Shown here piece after piece: positions 45,744-53,810 of a DNA stretch of 64,000 nt. Positions within the stretch are counted from its first letter, which is position 1, and each line of letters starts with the position of its first letter. The translations under genes and the position numbers were made by a program. The DNA lies in assembly GCF_002154725.1 (NCBI RefSeq), contig NZ_MTAW01000169.1:47138-111137 (forward strand), read 5' to 3'. This DNA comes from Nostoc sp. 106C. GTDB lineage: Bacteria > Cyanobacteriota > Cyanobacteriia > Cyanobacteriales > Nostocaceae. A model generated the notes under the pieces. That model saw only the letters and a list, made by a program, of their open reading frames with translations. It was not told where the DNA came from and ran no database searches.

Positions 45744-46169
45744 TCAGTAATTAGGTGGATGCCAACCGCTAATAACCCAACGTCCACGAGCAACAATGAT
45801 AACTGGATTATTCATTCGTAAACGTGCAACTGTGGCTCTACCAATAGCAGTTAAACCTTCAACCCTTGTGCCGTCAAGACTCCATACAAAATGTTCAGAC
45901 CATTTTTGTGTACGAGGATTAAAAAGAGGCGTACTTTCTCCTAATAATGGATCGGTAGCTTGGGTTGTATCCCCTTTAAATTCGTTACATGTACGGCAAG
46001 CTAAACAAAGATTTTCATAACTTGTTTCTCTATTTTTAGAAACAGGTAGAATATGGTCATACGTCATTGGTATACCACTGTTAGCTTCAGTTGTTAAACA
46101 ATAACAACACCGTGAAGACTCTGCTAAAACAATTCGATTTTTTAAACTTTCAGGAATATATGCAGACAC
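45744..46169 (-). CDS. HNH endonuclease family protein
   Basis: The 141-residue protein has an HNH motif with zinc cysteines: SRCCYCLTTEANSG near 19-32, YDHILPVSKNRETSYENLCL near 57, and ACRTCNEFKG. Stand-alone HNH genes of this size are abundant in filamentous cyanobacteria and mostly uncharacterised. It follows a small antitoxin-like gene on the same strand with a 6-bp gap, an arrangement seen many times in these genomes. Both lie opposite to and inside the TIGR04222-MNIO gene group. A toxin-antitoxin or homing-type role is possible but unproven. Confidence 0.85.
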   Translation of the reverse strand: MSAYIPESLKNRIVLAESSRCCYCLTTEANSGIPMTYDHILPVSKNRETSYENLCLACRTCNEFKGDTTQATDPLLGESTPLFNPRTQKWSEHFVWSLDGTRVEGLTAIGRATVARLRMNNPVIIVARGRWVISGWHPPNY

Positions 46170-46175
46170 TATTTA

Positions 46176-46580
46176 TTACCGAGTTTGTACATTATGCCCT
46201 CGCCAGCGAAGTAACACAGTTGCCTGGGCTTTGCACAACATAAAAATATCCATTTCATGCCGGAGTGTCATTAATTCTAAACGTTCCTCCTCACTCAGAA
46301 TACCGTTAGAATTGCCCTCAAGCAATAGATTGTACCGCTCCATGTCATTCGTTGTTTTGTTTGCACGAGCTATTTGCCACAAGCTGTCATCATCTAATTT
46401 ATCCAAGGCGGCAACTTCTGCTTGAAACTCTGATGGTATGTCATCCCATGCAGGGGGACTACCTATTTGTAAGACGCGAAGTATTACATCTTCTAGGGAT
46501 CGATGAGTTGCACGAGCTGTATTTACTAATCGCTGATAAATAACCTCTGGTATTTGAAGGGTAACAGTTTCGGCTGGCAT
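46176..46580 (-). CDS. Small RHH-like protein paired with the HNH gene
   Basis: The 134-residue protein has an N-terminal strand-helix region compatible with a ribbon-helix-helix: MPAETVTLQIPEVIYQRLVN and ARATHRSLEDVILRVLQIG. A helical acidic middle follows (SEFQAEVAALDKLDDDSLWQ) and then a C-terminal SEEERLELMTLRHEMDIFML. It lies 6 bp upstream of the HNH gene. I recognise the pattern as a common cyanobacterial partner of HNH genes without a family name. By position it could be the antitoxin or regulator of the pair. Confidence 0.65.
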   Translation of the reverse strand: MPAETVTLQIPEVIYQRLVNTARATHRSLEDVILRVLQIGSPPAWDDIPSEFQAEVAALDKLDDDSLWQIARANKTTNDMERYNLLLEGNSNGILSEEERLELMTLRHEMDIFMLCKAQATVLLRWRGHNVQTR

Positions 46581-46610
46581 AGTTAATATATGAAGGAGCT
46601 GATAACTATA

Positions 46611-47468
46611 ATGATAAGTCTTGCACCGGACATGATATTATCCCATCTCCCGACTTTAGGCGTGGGGTTAGGTTTTCGCGAACCATTTAAAAGCGACTTG
46701 TTTCTCAACCGTCAGCAAGTAGACTTTCTGGAAATTGTTTGCGAACATTATCTAGATGCACCTTGGCAAAAACAGCAGGAATTAGAAATACTTGCGGCGC
46801 ATTTCCCGATAATTCCCCATGCTATCAATCTGTCATTAGGTAGTGCTGAAGGTTTGGATAGAGATTATTTAAGTAAAGTAGCAGCGCTAATTAAACGGCT
46901 TAACCCCCCTTGGTGGAGCGAACATATTTGCTTTACCAAAGCAGGTGGAGTTGATATCGGACATTTATCACCGCTACCTTATACCCAGGAAGCTGTGGAA
47001 GTTGTTTGTCGCAATATAGCCGAGGTGCGTCGCTACATTGATGTGCCATTAATTTTGGAAAATATCACTTACATGGTGACGCTTCCTGGTGCAGAAATGA
47101 CAGAAGCTCAGTTTTTGGCGGAAGTAGTAGAACGTGCTGATTGTGGGTTGTTGTTAGATGTGACGAACCTGCATACTAACGCTGTGAATCACGGCTATGA
47201 TGTGCATGACTTTCTTCAACAATTACCTACAGAACGTGTAGTACAGTTGCATTTTGTTGGTGGACATTGGCATGATGGTGTATTGATTGACAGCCATTCC
47301 CAATCAACCCCAGTCGAGGTTTGGCAACTCATGGATGAAGTGTTAGCTAAGGTTCCAGTTAAGGGGATTGTTTTAGAAAGAGATGAAAACTTGCCATTAT
47401 TTGCAGAATTGCTACGAGAACTGCAACAAGCAAGACAAATTGGCAGGAGTCATCATAGATGGGATTAG
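46611..47468 (+). CDS. DUF692 / MNIO (multinuclear non-heme iron) enzyme
   Basis: The 285-residue TIM-barrel protein has the DUF692 series: LGVGLGFREP near the start, HAINLSLGSAEGLDRDYL near 70, WWSEHICFTKAGGVDIGHLS near 101, PLILENITYMV, CGLLLDVTNLHTNAVNHGYD, VVQLHFVGGHWHDGVLIDSH and a late LERDENLP. These hold the His/Asp/Glu iron ligands. Characterised members (MbnB, TglH and relatives) oxidise cysteines in ribosomal peptides, usually needing a partner protein. AAGGAG precedes the ATG at 46611, so I prefer it to the ATG at 46590. It overlaps the next gene by 10 bp. The likely substrate is the Cys-rich tail of the 44635 protein. Confidence 0.88.
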   Translation: MISLAPDMILSHLPTLGVGLGFREPFKSDLFLNRQQVDFLEIVCEHYLDAPWQKQQELEILAAHFPIIPHAINLSLGSAEGLDRDYLSKVAALIKRLNPPWWSEHICFTKAGGVDIGHLSPLPYTQEAVEVVCRNIAEVRRYIDVPLILENITYMVTLPGAEMTEAQFLAEVVERADCGLLLDVTNLHTNAVNHGYDVHDFLQQLPTERVVQLHFVGGHWHDGVLIDSHSQSTPVEVWQLMDEVLAKVPVKGIVLERDENLPLFAELLRELQQARQIGRSHHRWD

Positions 47469-48037
47469 CACAAACACAGCAAGTTTTAGCGCAAATTTAC
47501 ACCAATAGTGAATTCAGACAGCGTTTCCTTGCTAACCCGCAAACTGTTGGCGCAGAGTTGGGATTAAGTGAAGCTGAAATACAGCAGTTATCTGCAATCT
47601 CTGCACAGCAGGTAAATATTTTTGCGAATTCTCTCAAGTGGAAGCGGTTGGGAGAAGTGCGCGAACTACTACCACGCACTGCACGAGTGCTAGGTAAAAA
47701 TTTCAATGATTTATTTTGGCGATATGCAGAAACCCATTTACCACAGGGTATCAAGAAACATCGAGAAGATGCGATCGCATTTTCTAGTTTCATACAACAA
47801 GAGGAGATAGAGCCAGATTGGGTAAGCAATCTGGTACGCTACGAAAAAACCTGGCTGTTAGCTTATGAATCTCATCGCTGCTTGCGGGTGTGCTGGTTTC
47901 GTTATCCCGTTGACAAACTAGGAAGTGGAGAAAACATTCCACGCCAATTAACTCTAGCAATTTGGTGGCGTTTTTCACCGCGATCGCGTACCAATTTTGT
48001 CAGAATATATTTTTGGGCTGAAAGTTGTGATTCTTAG
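47459..48037 (+). CDS. Partner protein of the MNIO enzyme (RiPP-recognition-like)
   Basis: The 192-residue protein begins 10 bp inside the MNIO gene, so translation is coupled. The N-terminal part, LAQIYTNSEFRQRFLANPQT and VGAELGLSEAEIQQLSAI, has the 'D..FR..FLADPQ....LGLS' pattern of Nif11/partner-type helical domains. The middle and C-terminal part contains LLPRTARVLG, then YEKTWLLAYESHRCLRVCWF and a beta-rich end. MNIO partners recognise the substrate peptide and deliver it; I infer that role. It does not resemble the classical MbnC sequence closely enough for me to name it. Confidence 0.7.
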   Translation: MGLAQTQQVLAQIYTNSEFRQRFLANPQTVGAELGLSEAEIQQLSAISAQQVNIFANSLKWKRLGEVRELLPRTARVLGKNFNDLFWRYAETHLPQGIKKHREDAIAFSSFIQQEEIEPDWVSNLVRYEKTWLLAYESHRCLRVCWFRYPVDKLGSGENIPRQLTLAIWWRFSPRSRTNFVRIYFWAESCDS

Positions 48038-48058
48038 ATTGCTTAAATTTAGCTTAAT

Positions 48059-48811
48059 ATGGATCTTCCCGCTGCTATTAACACCATTATTCAGCAACAA
48101 CCTTACCCACTTTTATTTGCCAGTATTAGTGGTTCTCATTTGTATGGCTTTCCGTCAATTGATTCTGATTATGACTTGCGTGGTGTACATATTTTACCCA
48201 TAGAAGAAGTAGTTGGTTTAAATACTGGGTCAGAAACTATTGAACTCTCAGAAGTTCGTGATTCTGTAGAAATCGATTTAGTAACTCACGATATTAAAAA
48301 GTTCTTTTTGCTACTGCTCAAAAAGAATGGCTATGTTTTAGAGCAATTGTATTCACCTTTAATATTAAAAAATTTACCAGAGTATGAAGAGTTAAAAGTT
48401 ATTGCTAAAGATTGTATTACGCGTCATCATAGTTACCATTATTTGGGCTTTGCGGCAACACAATGGAAACTTTTTGAAAAAGAACAGCTACATCGAGCCA
48501 AGCCATTACTTTATGTTTATCGAGTACTATTAACTGGGATTTATTTAATGCAAACAGGGGTAGTCGAAGCTAATTTAATCAAGCTTAATGAAGTGTTCAA
48601 TCTACCATATATTCCTGATTTAATTTCCCAAAAGTTAGCAGGTGAGGAACATTCTTATTTATCAGATGTTGATATAGCTTTTCATCAAAAAGAATATCAG
48701 CGATTGCGCGATCGCTTACAGGATTCCTACGTAGCCAGTCGACTACCTGAAGTACCTGTAGCGAAGGCGGCTTTACATGAGTTACTGCTACGCCTAAGAA
48801 TTAGGAGTTAG
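48059..48811 (+). CDS. RlaP/YcgL-type nucleotidyltransferase
   Basis: The 250-residue protein has a DNA-polymerase-beta-like nucleotidyltransferase core: ISGSHLYGFPSIDSDYDLRG near residue 20-39 (GS...DSDxD), followed by HDIKKFFLLLLKKNGYVLEQ. It matches the predicted nucleotidyltransferase family PF10127. That family was named RlaP because some members sit beside RNA ligases, though the RNA ligase of this window is 47 kb away. The substrate is unknown. It starts 21 bp after the MNIO partner gene, so it could be co-transcribed with it. Confidence 0.85.
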   Translation: MDLPAAINTIIQQQPYPLLFASISGSHLYGFPSIDSDYDLRGVHILPIEEVVGLNTGSETIELSEVRDSVEIDLVTHDIKKFFLLLLKKNGYVLEQLYSPLILKNLPEYEELKVIAKDCITRHHSYHYLGFAATQWKLFEKEQLHRAKPLLYVYRVLLTGIYLMQTGVVEANLIKLNEVFNLPYIPDLISQKLAGEEHSYLSDVDIAFHQKEYQRLRDRLQDSYVASRLPEVPVAKAALHELLLRLRIRS

Positions 48812-48850
48812 AAATAGCTAACTCTTCAGTTCTAACTCCTAAGTCTTTTA
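48801..48850. terminator. Bidirectional terminator between convergent genes
   Basis: A perfect 13-bp stem TTAGGAGTTAGAA / TTCTAACTCCTAA (48801-48813, 48830-48842) is followed by GTCTTTTAAAATTTT. It overlaps the end of the nucleotidyltransferase gene and faces the end of the DUF423 gene. Confidence 0.75.
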
Positions 48851-49228
48851 AAATTTTAAACTCCAAGCGGCAAAGGCTAAAGCACCCCAACCAGCTAGAA
48901 AAGCTGCGCCTCCCAATGGTGCAATTGCTCCCAAAGATTTAACACCAGTTAAGCTAAGGGCATACAAGCTTCCTGAGAAAATAGCAATACCAATAATAAA
49001 CAGCCAACCACTTGCTATTAGGGTAGATGGGGGCGACTCGGTGCGACTAAGCAGTAGTGCTACTAGCAAAAGAGCTAGAGCGTGGTACATTTGATAACGA
49101 GCGCCAGTCTCAAAAATTTCCAGCGATCGCTCAGTGATTTTCTCCCGTAAAGCATGGGAAGCAAAGGCACCAGCGGCAACAGATAAACCGCCTAAAACAG
49201 CGGCTATGCTTAAAAAAAGCTGCGTCAT
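48848..49228 (-). CDS. DUF423 membrane protein
   Basis: The 126-residue protein has four hydrophobic helices and the DUF423 signature GGLSVAAGAFASHALREKIT near the start. YQMYHALALLLVALL and FSGSLYALSLTGVKSLGAIA, ending in a Gly-rich PLGGAAFLAGW, follow. DUF423 proteins (E. coli YgdD type) are inner-membrane proteins of unknown function. Length is normal. It is transcribed toward the nucleotidyltransferase gene. Confidence 0.93.
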   Translation of the reverse strand: MTQLFLSIAAVLGGLSVAAGAFASHALREKITERSLEIFETGARYQMYHALALLLVALLLSRTESPPSTLIASGWLFIIGIAIFSGSLYALSLTGVKSLGAIAPLGGAAFLAGWGALAFAAWSLKF

Positions 49229-49297
49229 TAGACCTAGCCTTAAATAGGTGTAAAATTTAGCGAGTTATGAAGTATGAAACGCTAATTGAGATTTAAG

Positions 49298-49789
49298 TTA
49301 AATCTCAAAATGATATGATATAGCGCCATCCTCACTCACTTTAAAATTGGCATTGAATTCTTTAGCTTTCTCATCTAAATATTGCCTGGCGGTGATTGCA
49401 GGTAGTTCAGATTTAATTGCAAAACCGACAAGAGTCATTCGCCCTTTATTTTCTTGTAGCATTTGATAAAAAATCGATTGCAGGCGATCGTTCATTTGTT
49501 GATTTATCGCCTTTTTCTCTTGCTTACTTTGTCGATACAATCCTAAACTTAGCCATCCTCCTAAGATTAAAGTAGGAACGCCAAAAATTAGACCTTGTCT
49601 AGCAGTAGCATCGAGAAGATAAAGATACTCTTTATTTGGAAAATCTAGTACAGATTCTTCATCTTCTATTGGCGTTTGGATGGGTTTCAATATATTATGT
49701 TTCTCAATTCCTGCTGAGACTGATAGCGTTAAAAACATGAATCCGAGTGTGAGTAGCCAGCCTGCGGCTAATTTTTCAGCAGTCTTCAT
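49298..49789 (-). CDS. Two-helix membrane protein with small C-terminal domain
   Basis: The 163-residue protein has TM helices at about 9-28 (GWLLTLGFMFLTLSVSAG) and 63-83 (ARQGLIFGVPTLILGGWLSL). A cytoplasmic part follows: a coiled-coil-like basic helix, then a compact domain (MLQENKGRMTLVGFAIKSEL, TARQYLDEKAKEFNANFKVS) that resembles a small winged helix. I know similar cyanobacterial proteins but no function. No partner gene is clear, as the DUF423 gene downstream is 69 bp away. Confidence 0.7.
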   Translation of the reverse strand: MKTAEKLAAGWLLTLGFMFLTLSVSAGIEKHNILKPIQTPIEDEESVLDFPNKEYLYLLDATARQGLIFGVPTLILGGWLSLGLYRQSKQEKKAINQQMNDRLQSIFYQMLQENKGRMTLVGFAIKSELPAITARQYLDEKAKEFNANFKVSEDGAISYHFEI

Positions 49790-50059
49790 AGTTCTATCTC
49801 AGAGTTGAACCTTGTTTGCGATTCTAACCTTACTTTGGCTTAGGTTTCGTTAATTGCAAAAATCTAGCAATAATTTTGTGAAGAAAGTATAAAAGTTTGG
49901 TAGAGATGGATGAAGGAGATGGAGGAGACAAGGAAGACAAGGGAGAAAAAGCTTATTCTTGCGTTCTTATGAGAGTTATAACCACCCTTTTATAAAAAAC
50001 CTGCCTTTTAAAGGCTTGTCATTACCCACATCCGATCAATCCCAGCTGCGCTGCTAACC

Positions 50060-50178
50060 CACCTCGGAATGGAATTCCAAGGCTAATAGCCAAAGTCTAC
50101 TTCAGTAGACTCAGCTGCATATTTCAGTCCACTTGAGTGGACTTAGGTTATTAGCCCGGAACTTCAGTTCTGAGAGGG
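50060..50178. repeat. Cruciform-forming interspersed repeat
   Basis: The outer arms, with GGAATTCCAAGGCTAATAGCC on the left and GGTTATTAGCCCGGAAC on the right, pair imperfectly. Two perfect inner hairpins sit between them: AGTCTACT / AGTAGACT (50094-50111) and AGTCCACT / AGTGGACT (50126-50143). The element has no coding capacity. The remaining bases between 49790 and 50235 show nothing else. Confidence 0.7.
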
Positions 50179-50235
50179 ATGTCGGTCAGCACGATATTTT
50201 GACGATTACAAAAATGTAGGTAATGAAATTATTGG

Positions 50236-50922
50236 TCACATACGTGTAGCTTCCAGCAGGCGGGAAAAATAGAAGCGAGTCTTAGTCATCGCTTTTCGTT
50301 GTACGGCAAAACCGTTAGTTTCGAGAATTTTCATGACATCAGCTTCGCGGTGCAGATAAGCGCGAGTTGTCTTACTCGGTCCAGGAAAGAAACTGCCAAT
50401 TTTCTTGAGTAAAGTTAAAGCGCAGGTTTTAGGTGCAAAACTGAGAATTAGCCGTGACTGTGCTAACGAACACAGGTGAGAAATCATCTCATCTGCCTTC
50501 TCTTGAGGGTAGTGAATCAGAACATCCAGGCAAATCACAGTGTGGTAACTACCATTCAAAGATTCTAAATCTTGCACTGCAAAAGTGGGATTATCAGCGT
50601 TTCCTAAGGTTTGTAAGGCTCTTTCCTTACCTTCTGTCACCATTTTTTCGGAAATATCGCTGGCATAGACTTTAGCACCTTCTGTCGCCAAAGGAATGCT
50701 GAGACTACCTACACCACACCCAGCATCGCAGATTGACAAGGTTGCTAAATTGTTATCAGCTTTTAACCAGCCGATGACTGTATCCACAGTTTGTTGATGT
50801 CCGTTGCGGATGTCTAGCTGGACTTTGTTAACTTCACCATCGCCGTAAATCCGCTTCCATCGGTCAAACCCTGTGGAATTAAAATACTCACGAACAATCG
50901 TTTTATCGTCGGCTGCGTTCAT
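50236..50922 (-). CDS. chlM: Magnesium-protoporphyrin IX O-methyltransferase
   Basis: The 228-residue SAM-dependent methyltransferase esterifies the C13 propionate of Mg-protoporphyrin IX in chlorophyll synthesis. It has the ChlM/BchM start VREYFNSTGFDRWKRIYGDG. The SAM site is ICDAGCGVGSLSIPLATEGA near 64, and later patterns include LDVLIHYPQEKADEMISHLC and FAPKTCALTLLKKIGSFFPG. Length matches cyanobacterial ChlM. It appears monocistronic, preceded by about 250 bp of non-coding DNA. Confidence 0.97.
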   Translation of the reverse strand: MNAADDKTIVREYFNSTGFDRWKRIYGDGEVNKVQLDIRNGHQQTVDTVIGWLKADNNLATLSICDAGCGVGSLSIPLATEGAKVYASDISEKMVTEGKERALQTLGNADNPTFAVQDLESLNGSYHTVICLDVLIHYPQEKADEMISHLCSLAQSRLILSFAPKTCALTLLKKIGSFFPGPSKTTRAYLHREADVMKILETNGFAVQRKAMTKTRFYFSRLLEATRM

Positions 50923-51170
50923 AAAGTTTGATTTCTAAGGGTTCCCAATGCTTAAAATTATCATTGATGGGAACCACAAAGTACGCTCGTTTTTACAGAT
51001 TTTTCTTAATGTGTCTCAGTCCAAAGCTAAAATGCGATCGCTTGTTCTTCACTAAACGAGTTACGGCAAGTATTGCAGCTATTCAGTCACCTAGCTGAGA
51101 AACCCTAGCAAAAGTACTATCTCACGGCATCATAAATTGGTATCAACTATGCAACTGTCAGCACTCTGTA

Positions 51171-51716
51171 CTAGCAACTTAGGTTAATAAAGCCTAAATT
51201 TCTAGCTTTAGTCAGGATTTTGTTGACACATTCATCAATAGTTTCGCAATCCGTTTTACATTCAACATCGGGATTGAGAGGATATTCATAAGGGTCATCA
51301 ATACCTGTAAAATTTATAATTTCTCCAGAAAGCACTTTTTTATATAAACCTTTAACGTCTCTTTGTTCGCATACTGCTAAAGGAGCGTTAACGTATACTT
51401 CCATAAAAGGAATGATTTGTTGTTTGAGTTTTTCTCGTTGATTTCGGTACGGAGAGATAACACAAACAATCGCAATCTTACCTTCACGAGTTAGACTATC
51501 AGCAAGATAACCAATTCTGCGAATATTTTCTTCTCTATCGCTGCTGCTAAAACCTAATCCTTTGCATAAAGTTTGGCGGAGACTGTCGCCATCCAAAAGA
51601 CTAACCTTTTGATTTTGGTTTTGCAATTTTTGTACTATTGCTTTACCAAGAGTAGTTTTACCCGCGCCACTCAAACCTGTGAGCCAAATTGTTAAACCTT
51701 GAGATTTATATTGCAT
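51171..51716 (-). CDS. cysC: Adenylyl-sulfate kinase
   Basis: The 181-residue APS kinase makes PAPS from APS and ATP. Motifs are P-loop GLSGAGKTTLGKAI near 14-27, SLLDGDSLRQTL, GFSSSDREENIRRIGYLADS, VISPYRNQREKLK and IDDPYEYPLNPDV. It starts 11 bp inside the upstream STM4011 radical-SAM gene, so it is translationally coupled to that cluster and not to a sulfate-assimilation operon. This suggests that PAPS, and thus sulfation, is used by the cluster. It may also serve general sulfate metabolism if no other cysC exists. Confidence 0.95.
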   Translation of the reverse strand: MQYKSQGLTIWLTGLSGAGKTTLGKAIVQKLQNQNQKVSLLDGDSLRQTLCKGLGFSSSDREENIRRIGYLADSLTREGKIAIVCVISPYRNQREKLKQQIIPFMEVYVNAPLAVCEQRDVKGLYKKVLSGEIINFTGIDDPYEYPLNPDVECKTDCETIDECVNKILTKARNLGFINLSC

Positions 51717-52584
51717 TGCTAAAATTTTGATTCACCCAGTTATCAGGAATTCTTTCTAAAATTCCCGAACCAAAGACCTTATCCAGTTCTAAATAATCAA
51801 GATGAACGTAACCAATATGACAGTGACAAGTTTGGTTACTACAAGGTTGGTCAAATAAAGCGGATTCCCACTCAGAATTATAAATATTACCAATTGGTTC
51901 TTTAATAAAATGACAACGGCGCATTGTACCGTCACCATCAACAGAAATCATTGAATCTCCAGCACGACAGGAACGCCCAAAGCTAGGGTAATGTTGAGTA
52001 TTTAATTCATATAATGGGTCAATAGATTGAAAAAATTCTCTGTCTTGTGGTGATAAATTCGGAAGTTCTGCCTTCACAGCATTAATCCATAAATAAACGT
52101 GGTTTGGTAACTCCTGACGTAAAGCTGCTATTTCTGCTTTAAACTTCGTAAAACCGACAACACCAACGCTAAATTTGACATTTTTGTTATCTAAATTGAG
52201 GCATTTTACTAAAAAGCGATCGCGTGACACCCATTCTGAATGAAAAGTAGCCCAAAGTGCCAATTTATCTTTATTACATTCCTCTACCCAATCTAGCTGA
52301 CAAGAGAGATTAGTTTGAATTGCAGCTTTATTAACATTGGGTAGATGCGTTAATTTTACAAGCGCTTGCTGATACGAAGAATGAATTAAGGCTTCTCCCC
52401 AAGGAGTAAATAGAATTGAGAATTGATGTTGGTGATGTTGGGAAATCCAATTGAAAAACCGTTCTAAAGATTGCTTATCTATTGCTAATTCTGCGGCTGT
52501 TTGTTGGCGTTTAGCAAAGGGGCAATATTCACAGCCGTAGTTGCAACTAATTAAAGGACCACGATAAAGGATGGTGAGGTGCAT
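51706..52584 (-). CDS. STM4011-family radical SAM protein
   Basis: The 292-residue radical-SAM enzyme has an N-terminal LISCNYGCEYCPFAKR with the CxxxCxxC motif for the catalytic [4Fe-4S] cluster near residues 14-21. Cysteine clusters occur near the C-terminus (SVDGDGTMRRCHFIKEPIGN, then CSNQTCHCHIGYVHLDYLEL), possibly an auxiliary cluster as in SPASM-type proteins. The overall pattern is that of the STM4011 family, named after Salmonella STM4011, whose reaction is unknown. It overlaps cysC downstream and follows an ankyrin gene. Confidence 0.8.
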   Translation of the reverse strand: MHLTILYRGPLISCNYGCEYCPFAKRQQTAAELAIDKQSLERFFNWISQHHQHQFSILFTPWGEALIHSSYQQALVKLTHLPNVNKAAIQTNLSCQLDWVEECNKDKLALWATFHSEWVSRDRFLVKCLNLDNKNVKFSVGVVGFTKFKAEIAALRQELPNHVYLWINAVKAELPNLSPQDREFFQSIDPLYELNTQHYPSFGRSCRAGDSMISVDGDGTMRRCHFIKEPIGNIYNSEWESALFDQPCSNQTCHCHIGYVHLDYLELDKVFGSGILERIPDNWVNQNFSNAI

Positions 52585-52674
52585 ATTAATTTATCAATTT
52601 TTAAGCGTCAATCTAATAACATTACATTTTTATTTTTAATGAAAACAATAAATTGTGAGATCACTGCATAAAAA

Positions 52675-53781
52675 TCAATCTCCGTAGTTGTAGTCTATGG
52701 CTCCGTATTTTTGCAGCATACAAATAATTTCTTTATAAAAATTACGACGTATCTGATTAAAAATAAAATTATTATATTTGCTTAATGCAATGTGAAGAGG
52801 AGACTCACCTGAACGAGATATTTCATTGATATTTGCTCCATTAATAATAAGCAGCTCTGCTATTTCTAAATTTCCCCATTCAATTGCTCTATGCAATGGT
52901 GCTTGTCCCATAAAAGTATCTAAAATATTAAGTTCTGCACCATTTGATATCAAAAGCTCTGCAACTTCTCTACTATTGTTTGCAGCAGCATGATGTAAAG
53001 GAGTTCCTGTATTTATTTGCGCGTTCACATCTGCACCTCTTTTTATCAAAAATTTTGCAACTTCTGTACTGTTATCAAATGCTGCATAATGTAGTAAAGC
53101 TCTTTTTTCGTTAGCATTTATAAAATCTTCTCTATCAATCATAAATTCCACTACAGCATAGTGATTTCTCCTAATAGCCTTACGTACTGGAGTTTCACCT
53201 TTACTATCTTGAGCATTATTATTTGCATTATTTTCAATTAAAAATTTTACAGTCTCTCGTTGACCATTAAGTGCTGCTAAATGGAGTAATGATAAACCTG
53301 AATTACATCTTTTATGAATATTACCTCCTTGAGATAAGTAAGCTCTGATTATATCTATATTTCCATAAAAAGCTGCTAAATGGATTCCTACAGATGCGCC
53401 ATGCTCTATTAGTTTTTCTATAACATCGTGATGCTGGTTAATTGTTGCAGCTAATAGAGGATTAAAAGCATCGTCTTCCTCAATCCCTAGATTAACATCT
53501 GCACCATAGTTAATTAAAATTTCTACGATTTCTCTGTGTCCTTGTGTCGCTGCATAATAAATTGGTGTGGGGCTATGAATCATTTTACGAAAATTCGGAT
53601 CTATACCCTTATCTAACAGTTGTCTAACTTTTTCAATGTCTCCTTTTTCTGCTGCGTAGTGTATGCGTCCACGAGTATCGGTTAAAATCTCTAATAGCAT
53701 ACCTAGAATTAACCAAGTAATAGCGAAGTAACACCACCAATATAAATATTTATCACTCAAGTCTTCTCCACTAATAAACAT
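52675..53781 (-). CDS. Membrane-anchored ankyrin-repeat protein
   Basis: The 368-residue protein has one N-terminal TM helix (YWWCYFAITWLILGMLLEIL at about 13-32). About nine ankyrin repeats follow to residue 345, for example GRIHYAAEKGDIEKVRQLLD, TPIYYAATQGHREIVEILI and TPLHHAAANNSREVAELLIS. It is a protein-interaction scaffold that faces the cytoplasm or thylakoid surface. It sits in the same orientation between the STM4012 and STM4011 radical-SAM genes (29 and 90 bp gaps), where I would expect only cluster genes. It may thus be a cluster-specific scaffold or a later insertion. Confidence 0.88.
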   Translation of the reverse strand: MFISGEDLSDKYLYWWCYFAITWLILGMLLEILTDTRGRIHYAAEKGDIEKVRQLLDKGIDPNFRKMIHSPTPIYYAATQGHREIVEILINYGADVNLGIEEDDAFNPLLAATINQHHDVIEKLIEHGASVGIHLAAFYGNIDIIRAYLSQGGNIHKRCNSGLSLLHLAALNGQRETVKFLIENNANNNAQDSKGETPVRKAIRRNHYAVVEFMIDREDFINANEKRALLHYAAFDNSTEVAKFLIKRGADVNAQINTGTPLHHAAANNSREVAELLISNGAELNILDTFMGQAPLHRAIEWGNLEIAELLIINGANINEISRSGESPLHIALSKYNNFIFNQIRRNFYKEIICMLQKYGAIDYNYGD

Positions 53782-53810
53782 TGCAAACTTGTATGTAATT
53801 TAACAATCTA

